From Seriola aureovittata (taxonomy: Eukaryota > Chordata > Actinopteri > Carangiformes > Carangidae), in assembly GCF_021018895.1 (NCBI RefSeq), contig NC_079378.1, positions 12,177,001 to 12,241,000 of the forward strand: a DNA stretch of 64,000 nucleotides, in the 5' to 3' direction. The first letter of the stretch is position 1; each line of letters begins with the position of its first letter. A program made the translations under genes and the position numbers. The notes under the pieces were generated by a model, which saw only the letters and a list, made by a program, of their open reading frames with translations, searched no databases and was not told where the DNA came from. Of this stretch, positions 10,557 to 20,318 are shown piece after piece.

Positions 10557-11519
10557 GCATGAAACATGGTCCAGAGAGCAGCAGCATTTAGCCTACAATA
10601 TAAACAAATAGGGGGACATCTGAAAGGCAGATGAGTTTACTCAGAGCAACAGCAGCTCCCAAAGGATTGATCAGCTGCAGCCGCTGAGTCTTTGAGCTCA
10701 GTAAGAGACACGAGGTGTGAGACTTCCTGCAGCCTCTTCCATGGAGAGGTTTCATGGAACATAAAAGCTTTTTTTCCTCACCCATGTTGAACCTTCAGAG
10801 ACAGTGAAATGAACATTTTGTTTGCATTTGTGTTTTTTTCTCTTTGAAGATATAGCTCTCCTGGGCGTTATATAAGACACTGTTCTTAAATCAAATTATG
10901 TTACATTCAGTCATTTAACATGCAAAATGGTATGGAATTTCAAGTCTTTTCAGAATTTTTCGTAAGACTCCTGATTAAATGATTTGTTCTTGAGGTCCAT
11001 AATCAAAGACGAAGCTTTTGATGGAAGGGCCACATGTCAGTCTCTGTCTGTTTCCAAGGTGATGGTAAATGGAAGGAAGAAATGAGGGATGATAATAACT
11101 AGCAAAATGTCAGCTGTCAGCTGCCATGTTAACTACAGCTCCTTGTATTTCATGTGGGAGGTTCAAATTCACTGACATATATACAGTATGATATATATAT
11201 ATATATATTTATACACACAATATGCACTGAACAGGCTGGCTGGTTCATGAATATCTCCTCTGGTTTGACTTCTTGAATGAACCGCAAACATGACCCTCTA
11301 TAATGTATATTTTTTTACCCACACGGATTTAGTTAATATGATGCTACTTCTTATCTTATCCTTCTTGTCTTTCATTTTTTAGAGATGTTGCTCTCTCAAT
11401 ATCCACTGCTGCAAGTCGCCTAACTTACAACCCAACAAAAGGATTTTATCACTGAGATGATGCAACACTTCATCCTAACACACTTATTCCCAAAAGTCTT
11501 TGAAGCCATTTGCCAAACT
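10557..11519. other. Unique sequence, no gene seen
   Basis: Ordinary unique sequence. A short (AT)n lies at about 11190-11209. No open frame has recognisable content. Confidence 0.5.
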
Positions 11520-11538
11520 CAGTGTTTCCTCTACATTC

Positions 11539-11569
11539 ATTTAGCAGTGGCGGCCCGCCACTGCTAAAT
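11539..11569. repeat. 31-base perfect palindrome, 15-bp arms
   Basis: ATTTAGCAGTGGCGG at 11539-11553 and CCGCCACTGCTAAAT at 11555-11569 are exact reverse complements around one central C. It sits 19 bases inside the hAT-like left end and probably serves as a subterminal transposase-binding structure. Confidence 0.92.
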
Positions 11570-11773
11570 CATAGCCGCCACGCCTTCAAATTTCTTTTAT
11601 TTTTATTTTTTTTATTTTTTTATTGTCGCAAATGCACCACCGCCACATCTCTCCACCTTCACAGCACAGCCTGTGTGATGATGAGCGCAACAGCGGGGGG
11701 AGGGGAGGGAGGGAGTGGGGTGGTTGGGGGATCCTATTGGAGTTAATTACTCGCGAGAGCGCGGCCTTGAAAG

Positions 11774-11786
11774 TGACGTCACGTCA
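11774..11786 (+). promoter_or_regulatory. CRE/ATF site and half-site in element promoter
   Basis: A perfect TGACGTCA at 11774-11781 overlaps a second CGTCA half-site ending at 11786. It lies about 65 bases before a candidate splice donor (GT at 11852-11853) in an unusually CpG-rich stretch, as expected for the proximal promoter of a TATA-less transposase gene. Confidence 0.55.
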
Positions 11787-11943
11787 GGCACCAGGTGAGG
11801 GTCAGAGAAGTGTAGTCGTGAGGAATAAGGCAGCGAATTACCGGAGAAAAGGTAGATTTATTAGCTAACTTGGGTAAACTAATTGATAGCATTAAGCTAA
11901 TATCTACACGTCATTATGTATTAACTGCTGACTGCATTTTCAG

Positions 11944-12006
11944 ATGAGCTTGTTCAGATACTTCTCTAAGAAGAGAAAGACAACAGATGAAGAAGACGCT
12001 AGTCAG
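11944..12006 (+). pseudogene. First coding exon of a hAT-type transposase (remnant)
   Basis: After a good acceptor ('ctgcattttcag', ending at 11943) an ATG opens 21 codons beginning MSLFRYFSKKRK and rich in acidic residues at the end. They run to 12006, where a GT donor ('cagGTAGCA') follows. The upstream donor at 11851/11852 would give a 92-base intron, a normal size for fish. The serine/phenylalanine then K/R-rich start resembles the N-terminus of KIAA1586- or ZNF862-like hAT transposases and would act as a nuclear localisation signal. No later exon with the BED finger or catalytic domain is present. Confidence 0.5.
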
Positions 12007-12345
12007 GTAGCATCATAAGCCTTTTACTGACTCGTAAATGATGATGTTAGGTAAAAAATAGTATTTCAATGTTCACACTTGTAATCAGATGTGATGTGAG
12101 TGTAAATTATATAACGCTGTTAGCGTTACGTCACTCACACTTTTAATGTAATCTTATTAGACAAGTAACATTAGACAGGGAGGAGTTGTTAAACAAAATG
12201 AAGGAGAGCAGAGCACAGCAGCGGGAGAGCTGGGTGAAGGTGCAGGAGAGAGATGAGCCTGGGTGCAAACTTTGCCACTGACTCTACCCCCCCCCCCCCC
12301 CCCCCACAACATGCCCCCACTGCTGAAAAAAATGATGCCCCTTAT

Positions 12346-12869
12346 TTCATATATTTATTATTTAATTCAACATTTATTTTTTTCTTTTAAATTTGACTTT
12401 GAAAACTTAAATTACATATAAATTACTATATTTTTTAAAGTAAATAGGTTCAAAATGTATCTTTGTACTGGTCTTTCTGGATTCAAGTGAGTGACTGAGT
12501 GACCAATAATGAATAGAGATGTACAAATAGTACAAATTTTATCAGCAGTTCAGACTGCATTTGTTGTTTTCATATTCAGTAACAACAGTGTTAAAATAAA
12601 ACAACAAGGGTTGTCTGCAGATGTTGACAAGGTGTAGAGAAGACCTTTCTGGGGGTGAAAGTAGGGGCTGTGTCATGTCTCATATTTAATAGTCCAAAAG
12701 AAATCATTGCCTCAAGCCACAAAAATAACCTGCGGCTGATTAGGTTGTTGATCAATGCTAATGACTCGACAATTACAAATACTCAAATCATTTACAATTT
12801 GGTCGGTGGTCTGTGTCAAAATACTCCTGGATACTTTTATTAATTAATACTAATCTAGTATTCCACCAT
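12346..12869. other. AT-rich unique sequence, no gene seen
   Basis: Plain AT-rich DNA between the hAT-like element and the LINE relic. The open frame at 12655-12843 has no recognisable content. Confidence 0.5.
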
Positions 12870-13290
12870 TTGGGGCACATAGCTGCAGTAAATGAAGCCA
12901 CAAGACACTACTGAGCATAAACCAATTCACCCATCGGTCACTGCTCTTGCCACTGACAGTATCTGGATCAGGGCTGTGATGATGAGTACACCAGATTTCC
13001 CCATGGAAACTCACAGGCCACCTGGGAGATGTGGTCCCCTCAGCATGTTTTGGTTCTGCCCTGAGGTCTCCTCCCATTAGGTCATGCTTGAGTAGCTGAG
13101 TTAGCGCAGACCCTTTACGAGGTTTTCCACTCCTGAACTGATTCTGCTCAAGGCAGAGTACCAGCTACCCTGCAGAGGAACATCCTCTCATCTGCTTGTG
13201 TCCCAGATGTCATTCTTTCAGTCAGGGGCAGGACCATGATTGACCTGCTCTGTATGGGCTCTCTTGGAGGTGAGCCTGCAGGCAGCATCA
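12870..13290 (-). mobile_element. LINE relic (RTE/Rex-like), C-terminal polymerase region, antisense
   Basis: On the minus strand the sequence follows the very common fish LINE segment that codes for the end of the reverse-transcriptase protein. The stretch 'catgacctaatgggaggaga' (rc of about 13065-13085) continues as 'cctcagggcagaaccaaaac' and corresponds to the family's CPTGRRPRGRPRTRW region; on the plus strand 'ccctgcagaggaacatcctc' and 'tcattctttcagtca' match the segment further upstream in the LINE. Stops and frame changes show it is dead. The exact clade (RTE/Rex3 or a neighbour) cannot be fixed from memory. Boundaries are approximate. Confidence 0.82.
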
Positions 13291-13640
13291 GGTTCGGTCT
13301 GATTAGCTTCTGTTCAGAGAGATTGCCTCAGATATACACCACCTGTAGTTCGCAGACACACACTCTCTGCCATAGGGGCCTTTGCCATAATTCATATGAA
13401 TAAATGGAATGTTTAAACGGGGCGATATTTGATTTAGTGTAGATTTAGTTGTCTGCAGAACAGATAACAGCATCTGCAGGCGTTCTCTGGCGCTCATCGT
13501 TCATCATTACATGGCTCTTTATGACAGAACACATTCCAGGGGACAAAACAAGATGTGTATTTAGAGATTAGGGCAGAGTGTTTGCCGTTATCTCACACAA
13601 AAAAAAAAAGATCCTCAAAAGAAAAACATTCTGAAGGAAT
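13291..13640. other. Candidate conserved non-coding element
   Basis: Unique sequence with 'cataattcatatgaataaat' (about 13386-13405), TAGATTTAG and GATAACAG motifs, no simple repeats until an A-run near 13600. It directly follows the LINE relic. Texture suggests constraint. Confidence 0.35.
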
Positions 13641-14277
13641 ATTCATCTGAAAGAAATTAAACATCGGCATCCACCAAATTCTTTTACAGCTGTCGTACCT
13701 CTAACAGCACACAGACTGTATCATAAAATTACCATAAAAATGTGATCTTGTTTTTTTCTTTTTTAAGACAGAGAGGGTTATGAAAAAAACATGAAGTTTC
13801 TTAAACTCCCTGTGAATAAAAAACAGGCTGATGTGGGTTATTTTTTAACGGATTACATATCAGTGATGCTAATTATTAGGCCTTAATTATTAAGAGTAAA
13901 TGCTGCTAAAAGCATACCCCATATTCTTCCATAAACACTAACCATGAGGTTGCCAGGATGCCCCTGATAAGTGTAGTTGTAGTAAAGTTACTTCAAAGTC
14001 ATTTCTTTCCCATACAATCTTTTCATTATGTCATCTACCACTTGCACGTTTTGCTACGTCCTCATGCAACATGCTTTTAAAAGCATGTGCAGTGCATAAG
14101 GTAGTACATTAAATAAGTAGCAGAGAGCTTCCATAAGTCTTTCTGCCATCTCGGGAGAAAGCAATTCAACACAAAGCAAAGCTTTATGTGTGCAGTGAAT
14201 CACAGGTTGAGGTGGTGTGCATCCTATCCTTTGTTCCTTCCACATAGCAGTTGGTGCTAACAGATGAAAACAGCAGA

Positions 14278-14280
<3 letters not shown>
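13641..14280. other. Unique sequence with a short conserved-looking core
   Basis: No gene is seen. At 13845-13950 a run of TAAT-type cores ('gctaattattagg', 'cttaattattaag') recalls the candidate blocks elsewhere. A polypyrimidine/A-rich stretch lies around 13745-13790. Confidence 0.3.

Positions 14281-14337
<57 letters not shown>
14281..14337 (+). repeat. (CA)n microsatellite, about 57 bases
   Basis: An uninterrupted CA repeat. It produces valine/cysteine-rich minus-strand and threonine/histidine-rich plus-strand open frames, which are not genes. Confidence 0.98.
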
Positions 14338-14342
<5 letters not shown>

Positions 14343-15310
14343 AACATGCTCAGACATCCTGTTACATCGTACACACACCGGAATGCTTCCTTATGGTATT
14401 CTATTCCTCGCAACATGCAGCAGGTTTTGAAGCTGCATTTAGACCCTAATGTAAACCAAATAAAACTTTAACATTTTTATTTTACTGGTACGTAATTTCT
14501 TAATATTTTCTTTGGAAGTTTCCTGGAAAGAACAATACAGGGGAAAAAAATCGTATAGTAGAACTGTTAATTTTATAAAAACTTTTTTATATTGATCTCT
14601 GTATCTAGAGTACATGTGAGGGTGGATAGAGTGAAGTCCATCACTCTGCAAAGTGCAGCAAATCACAATGCAAAACAACAGATGACGCTGTTCAAGGGAA
14701 AGCAGTTACAAATCTCATATAGTAACAAAATAAATCCAAAAACCCACAGACCTTCACAGATTGGTGACATAACACTGAACCCCAGGGTGGATTTTTTCCC
14801 TCTCAGGCCCACACTCATATTTTAGAAACTCTGCTCTCTGAGTAAAAGAATATAAAAGTATAGCATGTATTATGCACCACCATGGGACTTGTCACACAAT
14901 ACATGCATTTTCGTCTTTGCATATGAGTGGATAAAATCACAAAAGAGAAGATGCTGAAGGTGTAGAACAAGACAACATGTGAGAAAGCATCTAAAAGCCT
15001 CAGAGCATGTGAAGGAGGGAGTACAGTGCCTCACATACAGTGTATAGAGTGCATTATAGTCTAGTATGACATGCTTCTCTAACTCTATTCATCTTCCTCA
15101 GTGTGTTTGCTGCTCAGAGACTCAGATACTATAGCGTGAAACACACACACACACACACAAGCAGAAATGCATGTGAAAGCACAAACACACAGTAACAGAT
15201 ACAGACAGGCTAAAAGAAAATCACACACATGGAAGCACATTAGAACACAAACGCACACACAGAGGCCAAAGACAGACAGACAGTCAGAAATATGATCAGA
15301 CACCACGCAC
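14338..15310. other. Unique sequence with scattered CA repeats, no gene seen
   Basis: Nothing recognisable as a gene. A (CA)n of about 20 bases lies at 15140-15159. The minus-strand frame 15085-15336 is derived from CA-rich DNA. Confidence 0.55.
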
Positions 15311-15354
15311 GCACGCGCGCACACACACACACACACACACTCTCTCTCTCTCTC
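15311..15354 (+). repeat. Compound (CG/CA)n(TC)n microsatellite
   Basis: A 'gcgcgcacacac...' run passes directly into about 14 bases of TC repeat. Confidence 0.95.
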
Positions 15355-15359
15355 TAAGT

Positions 15360-15625
15360 GCTAACTGACTCAGTCTGTGTAACAGCCTGCCTGCTCCCAG
15401 CCAGAGCTCATCCTACCCGAGCTGCTCACCTCTAAATGAGGGCTGTCAAGCGGAGCCATAGTGACTCCTGCCACCTCTAATTGGCAGTGCATTAACAATC
15501 AAATCAGGCTAATTAGCCAGAGCATGGCAACGAGGAATAATATTCTCACTGTGTGCGATTGTGGCACACGGCTACTCTGCCGCCGCTGTCCTATTTTGCA
15601 TATTCTAATTTCCTGGGAACAATAG
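15360..15625. other. Strong candidate conserved non-coding element
   Basis: About 265 bases of unique sequence with balanced composition and dense potential factor sites: 'gctgtcaag' (TALE/Meis-like CTGTCA), 'cattaacaatcaaatcagg' (Sox- and Hox-like), 'gctaattagcc' (homeodomain palindrome) and 'attttgcatattc' (POU-like). There is no open frame across it. Among the blocks in the left half this one looks most like a developmental enhancer; still texture-based. Confidence 0.45.
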
Positions 15626-16189
15626 AAGAAAATGAGTAGACTAAAAGAGTAAGAGAAGACGAGAAGTGAGAGAGAGTGACAGGGAGTGAGAGAAAGTGAG
15701 CTCATCTAGGACTGACTATTACAACCAAGGTTGGGGGTTTGTTTGCTTTCAATTTACAAATTTTTACAATTTAGAACAGCAATACATTGTTTCTGATGGA
15801 AACAGCATGAAAACAGAAAATATATTAAAATCATTCTTCAACTTTCACACTTGCAGTCTAACTTGCATATTCAACTTTTGTATTTAACCCCAGCATAGGC
15901 ACATCATAACAGAATTCAAATGAAATAAGGCAACAAGATGCAATATCTACTTGTATATGTTTCCCATGGCTAGAAGTTTGTGACAGAATAAAGGGTTCAT
16001 TAGTTAAAGAAAATGAACACCACAGATAACATCAAGTAGTGTTATAATGAATCTAGAGATAAGGCAGCTAACTGCACACACAACAGTTATCTGCTTTCGC
16101 TTTTAGGATGAGTGAGTGTGGGCATTAGGATTAAGAAGTGGGCACATTTATTCACTGATAATTTGCTGATGTGATAACTTTAACACAGC
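15626..16189. other. Unique sequence, no gene seen
   Basis: A purine-rich run (15625-15700) is followed by plain AT-rich DNA. Open frames are short and not supported. Confidence 0.5.
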
Positions 16190-16470
16190 TCAGTGTTAGT
16201 TACCAGATCAAGCTACACATCACTACCATCACTTCCACATCCAGAGAAGCAGCTACAGCAGCAAACATCTCATCTCACTGCGCTGCAGAACAGAGAGGTT
16301 CAGGAGATCCTTTGTTCCCACTGCCATCAAGCTATACAACACCTCAGTGTTTATTTGTTAACTGTTTTTATTATTATAGTTATTATTATTATCCACAATG
16401 AGCTAATGGACGCATGAATTTCCCCTAGGGGATAATTAAAGTATGTATCTATGTATCTATCTATTACCAA
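16190..16470 (+). mobile_element. LINE 3' end (L2/CR1-type), 5' truncated
   Basis: At about 16310 the frame reads FVPTAIKLYNTSV, the C-terminal motif of fish L2/CR1-like reverse-transcriptase proteins (typically F-P-AI-L-N-S). It is followed by an AT-rich 3' UTR and the characteristic end 'gaatttcccctaggggataa', 'ttaaagtatgtatc' and a short TATC repeat. 5' truncation at this length is normal for LINE copies. Upstream frameshifts show decay. Confidence 0.78.
16441..16466 (+). repeat. (TATC)n/(TATG)n tail of the LINE
   Basis: The tetranucleotide tail is the normal 3' terminus of this LINE type, from which target-primed reverse transcription starts. Confidence 0.88.
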
Positions 16471-17892
16471 CATCCATACTGGTTTCTCCTTTTCAGCCAC
16501 TTCTGTATTAAGGGCCTGTCTTTTTCATAAAGCACAGCTGCTATTAATAACATTGATGATGGCTCTGGCCTATTCATGTGTCCCATTAAGCCTCACAGTA
16601 TAACCCAATACAATTTACCAGCACATCCAACAAGTTTAAACGACACCTCTCTAAAACAGTTTAAACAAAAACCTCCTTGAGGATAGGTTGATGCAGGGGT
16701 GTTGTATTAGAATACATTAGTTTTAGCTTCTGAAGGAACCCAATAAACTGGCGTAGGAATATGTTTTAGTTCTGAAACGCAATGTTTACCTCTGACGCCC
16801 ACACTATGTGTTTTCAAGCCTCTAAAATGACTTTTGTAATTGTTGCTGGCCGCATGTAGTTTGAAAACTCCGAAGACACCCACATTTACCTGATCATTGG
16901 AATTTATCAGTCACGCTGTATCCTTTCCTGATTCGTCACACTCCTATCATGTGACTGTTTTCTGGAAAAAAGCAACGACTCCTAATCTGTTTTCGACTGC
17001 CACTGCATTTTCAGGTGTGTCAGTATGGACAGAGATTATTTCTGATATGCAAATAAAACACTCATCTGGACGGAGATTGTTTTTGTTTTAAAAATATAGT
17101 TTTATAGTATATCGTGATAAACGGGCCAATGCAAGCCTAATTCAGAATTTAATTTCAGTTAATAAACCTTATGAAACCACCAAACAACACTCACAAACAA
17201 CTGTCAGTTGGAAAAACTCGAACCAGAACTATTAACAAAGATCCGTCCCATTTTCAAATATGAAAAAGCTTCTCAAGTTGCTGTTAAGTGCAACTTGACA
17301 AAATGTACAAAGACAACAAGAGCTGTTGCTAAAAACATGGACCACTGCTCTTTATTTTTCTGACAAATCAAGATACAGAGATTGGGGCCTCGTTCTCCCC
17401 ATTCTGTATTAATTCCACCCACACCCACAACATCAGCCCGTTCGGAGTGCCTTGCATAACCTATTCCAAATCACTTGAAAGAAGCATTGATTGGCCACAC
17501 TAGATAAAAAGTCCATCCTTAAACAGGCTCAGGGGAGCCGTGGCATCGGGTTTGGAAAGAGGTAGCAGTCGAGCAGAGAGCAGAATGAGTAATGAACAGA
17601 GAAAAGACATTAGTATGAGAAACAGGATGGACTACAGTCAGTATGTGCGAGCTTCAAATTTGTGAACGCTTCACAGTGAAAGCAGTGGTAGTGAGTGTGT
17701 GTGCAGACTGTATGTGCAATAATGTATTAACAGAATTATATATTTCAAGCCTACATATATGTGTGTTTTAATGTGTGTGTGTGTGTGTGTTGTGCCCTTC
17801 TATCTTTATGAGGATCAATTACATTCTGGACATTGAGAGAGAAGACACTTTTGGCTGGTCATCACTGTCTGTTTAGCAGCTGTTTCAAGGGT
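16471..17892. other. Unique sequence, no gene seen
   Basis: Ordinary DNA. (TG)n of about 18 bases lies near 17773-17790. The open frame at 16897-17091 has no recognisable content. Confidence 0.5.
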
Positions 17893-18258
17893 AAAGGGTC
17901 AGTTCACCCAAACTCCACAACAGATTTCCTCACTAACCTCTCGTAGCATGTAGATGCCTCTGGTTTTTTTTACCCAGGTTCTGAGAGACTTTGGCCTCCA
18001 CTCTAACACAACATCAGTGAGTGAACTTTTCATTTGTGGTACTAGAAACTGAAAAAGTGAATATCAAAAAATTCAACAGCAACATCTCTGGATAATCAAC
18101 TGGACACAATGTGAGCAGTTTTTCTTCAGTAGAAAGGAGTTACGCTGAAAACTGAAATCAGGTAATGTGGGCCAAAAAAAAAAAGAATAAAAAAAAAAAA
18201 GATACTCCTACTGATGAGAAATATATTTTTGTTTTGAATTTGAGTGAACTGACCCTTT
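17893..18258. mobile_element. MITE with clear terminal inverted repeats
   Basis: The left end AAAGGGTCAGTTCACCCAAA (17893-17912) and the right end (18239-18258) are reverse complements with one mismatch in 20. The inside is non-coding and holds two A-rich runs near 18172-18200. The ends resemble the abundant 'TTAAAGGG-TAGTTCACCCAAA' short elements of fish. I cannot assign the superfamily with certainty because no clean target duplication stands out. Confidence 0.85.
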
Positions 18259-18519
18259 AAGACTTAGTTTAGCATTAAATGCCTTCATACTTGTTGGACT
18301 TACGATAAAGTTAATACGTTTTTGCCTACATTACCCACAATGCAACTCACCAACAGCATGTGTGTGTATTTGTGTGTGTGTGTGTATGCATAGTGTATAT
18401 GAGACGCAGAGATGTGTGCATCCTTGCAGGGACAGTGATGTAAATGCTGATGCAGCTTTCCACCACCCCCCTCCCCACACATTTATCCTGTGCCAGCACA
18501 CATTAGTTATACTAGGTGA

Positions 18520-18521
<2 letters not shown>
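18259..18521. other. Unique sequence with short TG repeats
   Basis: Nothing recognisable as a gene. A broken TG repeat lies at about 18358-18386. Confidence 0.5.

Positions 18522-18553
<32 letters not shown>
18522..18553 (+). repeat. (TC)n microsatellite
   Basis: Pure TC repeat of about 32 bases, followed by short CA-rich phrases. Confidence 0.97.
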
Positions 18554-18554
<1 letters not shown>

Positions 18555-18739
18555 ACACACACAGACAGACACACACACACTTGCATGCACTCACAATCTC
18601 TCCAAGACATTTACAATGAGACAGACAAGTGGACACATCCTGTAAGCACGCACCAAATCCAGTACTTGTGTGATACACTCCTACACAAACACACACTCGC
18701 AGACAAACACATCCATATTTGCTAATGTACAATATACTG

Positions 18740-18743
<4 letters not shown>

Positions 18744-18791
<48 letters not shown>
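18744..18791 (+). repeat. (CA)n microsatellite, about 48 bases
   Basis: Uninterrupted CA repeat. The 154-codon minus-strand frame across 18331-18795 is made from this tract and the TC repeat and is rejected as a gene. Confidence 0.98.
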
Positions 18792-18792
<1 letters not shown>

Positions 18793-19343
18793 CATTAGTT
18801 ATACCAGCCACCTCACAGTGCCCAAGATGGATGTGATGTTTGCACTTATGGTTGATGTTATGCGGGACATTTTCTACCCTCCATTTTATTCGTGTTTGGC
18901 CTGTAAACTGTGTGAGTCTGTGCTTTCAAATGAGTAATTAGAGAGCTGTAATGCAGCGCTTTGTTTTATTTGTTTTCCCCTAAAGAGTCTGATAAAGAAC
19001 TGAAGGAGAGGGTGAAAGAAAGAGAGGGTAGAAGAGAGGGAGGCATGATGGGGTAAGATCAACAGATTAGATAGATGGATAGGGACTGTTGTAAGCAGCA
19101 CTTAAGCAGTCTAGCCATGTCACACTGTGAACACTTATGCTTTACTCTACAAAAGAACTGATTGCTTTTCTCAGCTTCTTATGCCCCTTAAACATTCTCT
19201 GCCTGGAATGACAGATTAGGTTTCCCATAGTATCCTGAACAAAAACAGCCCGGACCTTTGGTTCATCAAGTCATAATGGCTGACATGTAGTGCATAACAA
19301 ATAGTTGCTTATTTACACATCAAGCATATATGGGACAAATTTA
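18792..19343. other. Unique sequence, no gene seen
   Basis: Plain sequence with a short purine-rich run (19000-19050). Confidence 0.5.
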
Positions 19344-19658
19344 GCATTCATTTGGAGCTTCACTTTCACTCTCCTTTTTGCTGTATTTTGGTTGTGCAGT
19401 CTTTAGCTGTTAGCTGCTCTAGTTTCTCCACCAGTGACTTGCTCAGTTTGTGCAGGTCAGTTTTCACTTGCCTTGATGTCAGCTGTGTTACATTAAAATC
19501 AGTAAGTGCCGTCAAAAAGGCAGTTGTGACGTATTAAAGACTACAATCAATATTTTTATATTAACAATGGATCACATGACTATTTGTACGTGAAAAGTGT
19601 TGGTTGTAGTAACAAACAGAGAATCCAATCTTCCTCAGCTCTATACACACACACACAA

Positions 19659-19743
<85 letters not shown>

Positions 19744-20040
19744 CTTTCAGCTCATTGTTTAGCTGTCCAGCCCACAACTTTATTGTTTTTGGTTCGGTCT
19801 CATTGCTCTCATCAGCACTGTTTCACCAGCAGGCAGCTGTTTTCAGCACTACCTGCTGGAGCGTTGTTGTAAGTTAACAACTAGCATAGTAGTTAACTGA
19901 AATAGTAGATCTAAACCTAAACCATTTTTGTGACAGTCAGCTTTCAAACTCATGTATTTCATTTGGAAACGTTTTTTGTCAGATTTTTAAAATTGTTTTT
20001 AATGAAAAACTACTTTCATAGAATGAAATAAAGCAGCGTT
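19344..20040 (+). repeat. Dispersed repeat family B, copy 1, carrying a microsatellite
   Basis: Segments around 19365-19460 ('gtattttggtt', 'ttagctgttagctgctc', 'tttgtgcagg') and 20008-20040 ('actttcatagaatgaa') have counterparts in the same order and strand at 25222-25500. That makes the two regions copies of one dispersed element of about 280 bases. Copy 1 is longer, because a compound TA/CA microsatellite (19644-19743) and other sequence lie inside it. No coding capacity is seen. Confidence 0.5.
19644..19743 (+). repeat. Compound (CA)n(TA)n(CA)n microsatellite
   Basis: About 35 bases of CA repeat, about 55 bases of alternating AT with a single phase slip near 19709, then about 13 bases of CA. 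The AT core is self-complementary and could extrude as a cruciform. Confidence 0.97.
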
Positions 20041-20097
20041 GCAAGGAGGCAAAGCGTGCAACTGTCACATCAGAGACCAGGGTTCGCATCCAGTGCG

Positions 20098-20318
20098 GTT
20101 TAGGCAACAAAGGCACTTTGGTTTAGGTTAGTAAAAGATTGTTGTTTTGGTTAAATTCAAATAAACAGACAGTGTCTGAAGTCACTGTGAACTTTTTCTT
20201 TATTAAACCAGACCACAATCTTTCCCTAACCTTAACCAAGAGCAGAGAGTGCCTAAACATGACCATAAATAAGTGTCATATTGCTGTTGTCGATACAAGT
20301 GGATATTCATGAAAGAAA
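20098..20318. repeat. Dispersed repeat family A with fold-back structure
   Basis: 20098-20155 ('gtttaggcaacaaaggcac', 'ttggtttaggttagtaaaag') and 20202-20258 ('ctttccctaaccttaacc', 'gtgcctaaac') are imperfect reverse complements of about 57 bases around a 46-base loop. The right arm and the 60 bases after it match 57551-57673 in the same orientation. Family A is built around GGTTAAGGTTAGGGAAAGAT and occurs several times in this window. No coding capacity. Confidence 0.75.

Larger units (their letters stand above)
11520..12345 (+). mobile_element. hAT-like DNA transposon, non-autonomous, with 5' gene structure kept
   Basis: The left end starts CAGTGTTTCC, as in many hAT elements, followed by a GC-rich palindrome (11539-11569). 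Near the other end, 12317-12335 carries an inverted, mutated copy of the subterminal 'ttagcagtgg' motif. Inside are a CRE-type promoter-like region, a probable 92-base intron and a short start exon. No 8-base target duplication could be matched, so the right boundary is approximate. The transposase is missing after the first exon, so the copy is non-autonomous. A run of 19 C lies at 12287-12305. Confidence 0.68.

Noticed and set aside
18331..18795. 154-codon minus-strand open frame
   Set aside because: Composed of CA and TC microsatellites (CVCVCV and EREREE-like text).
20080..20095. 'ggttcgcatcc' as a tRNA B box
   Set aside because: One base differs from the consensus, there is no A box at the right spacing, and no cloverleaf.
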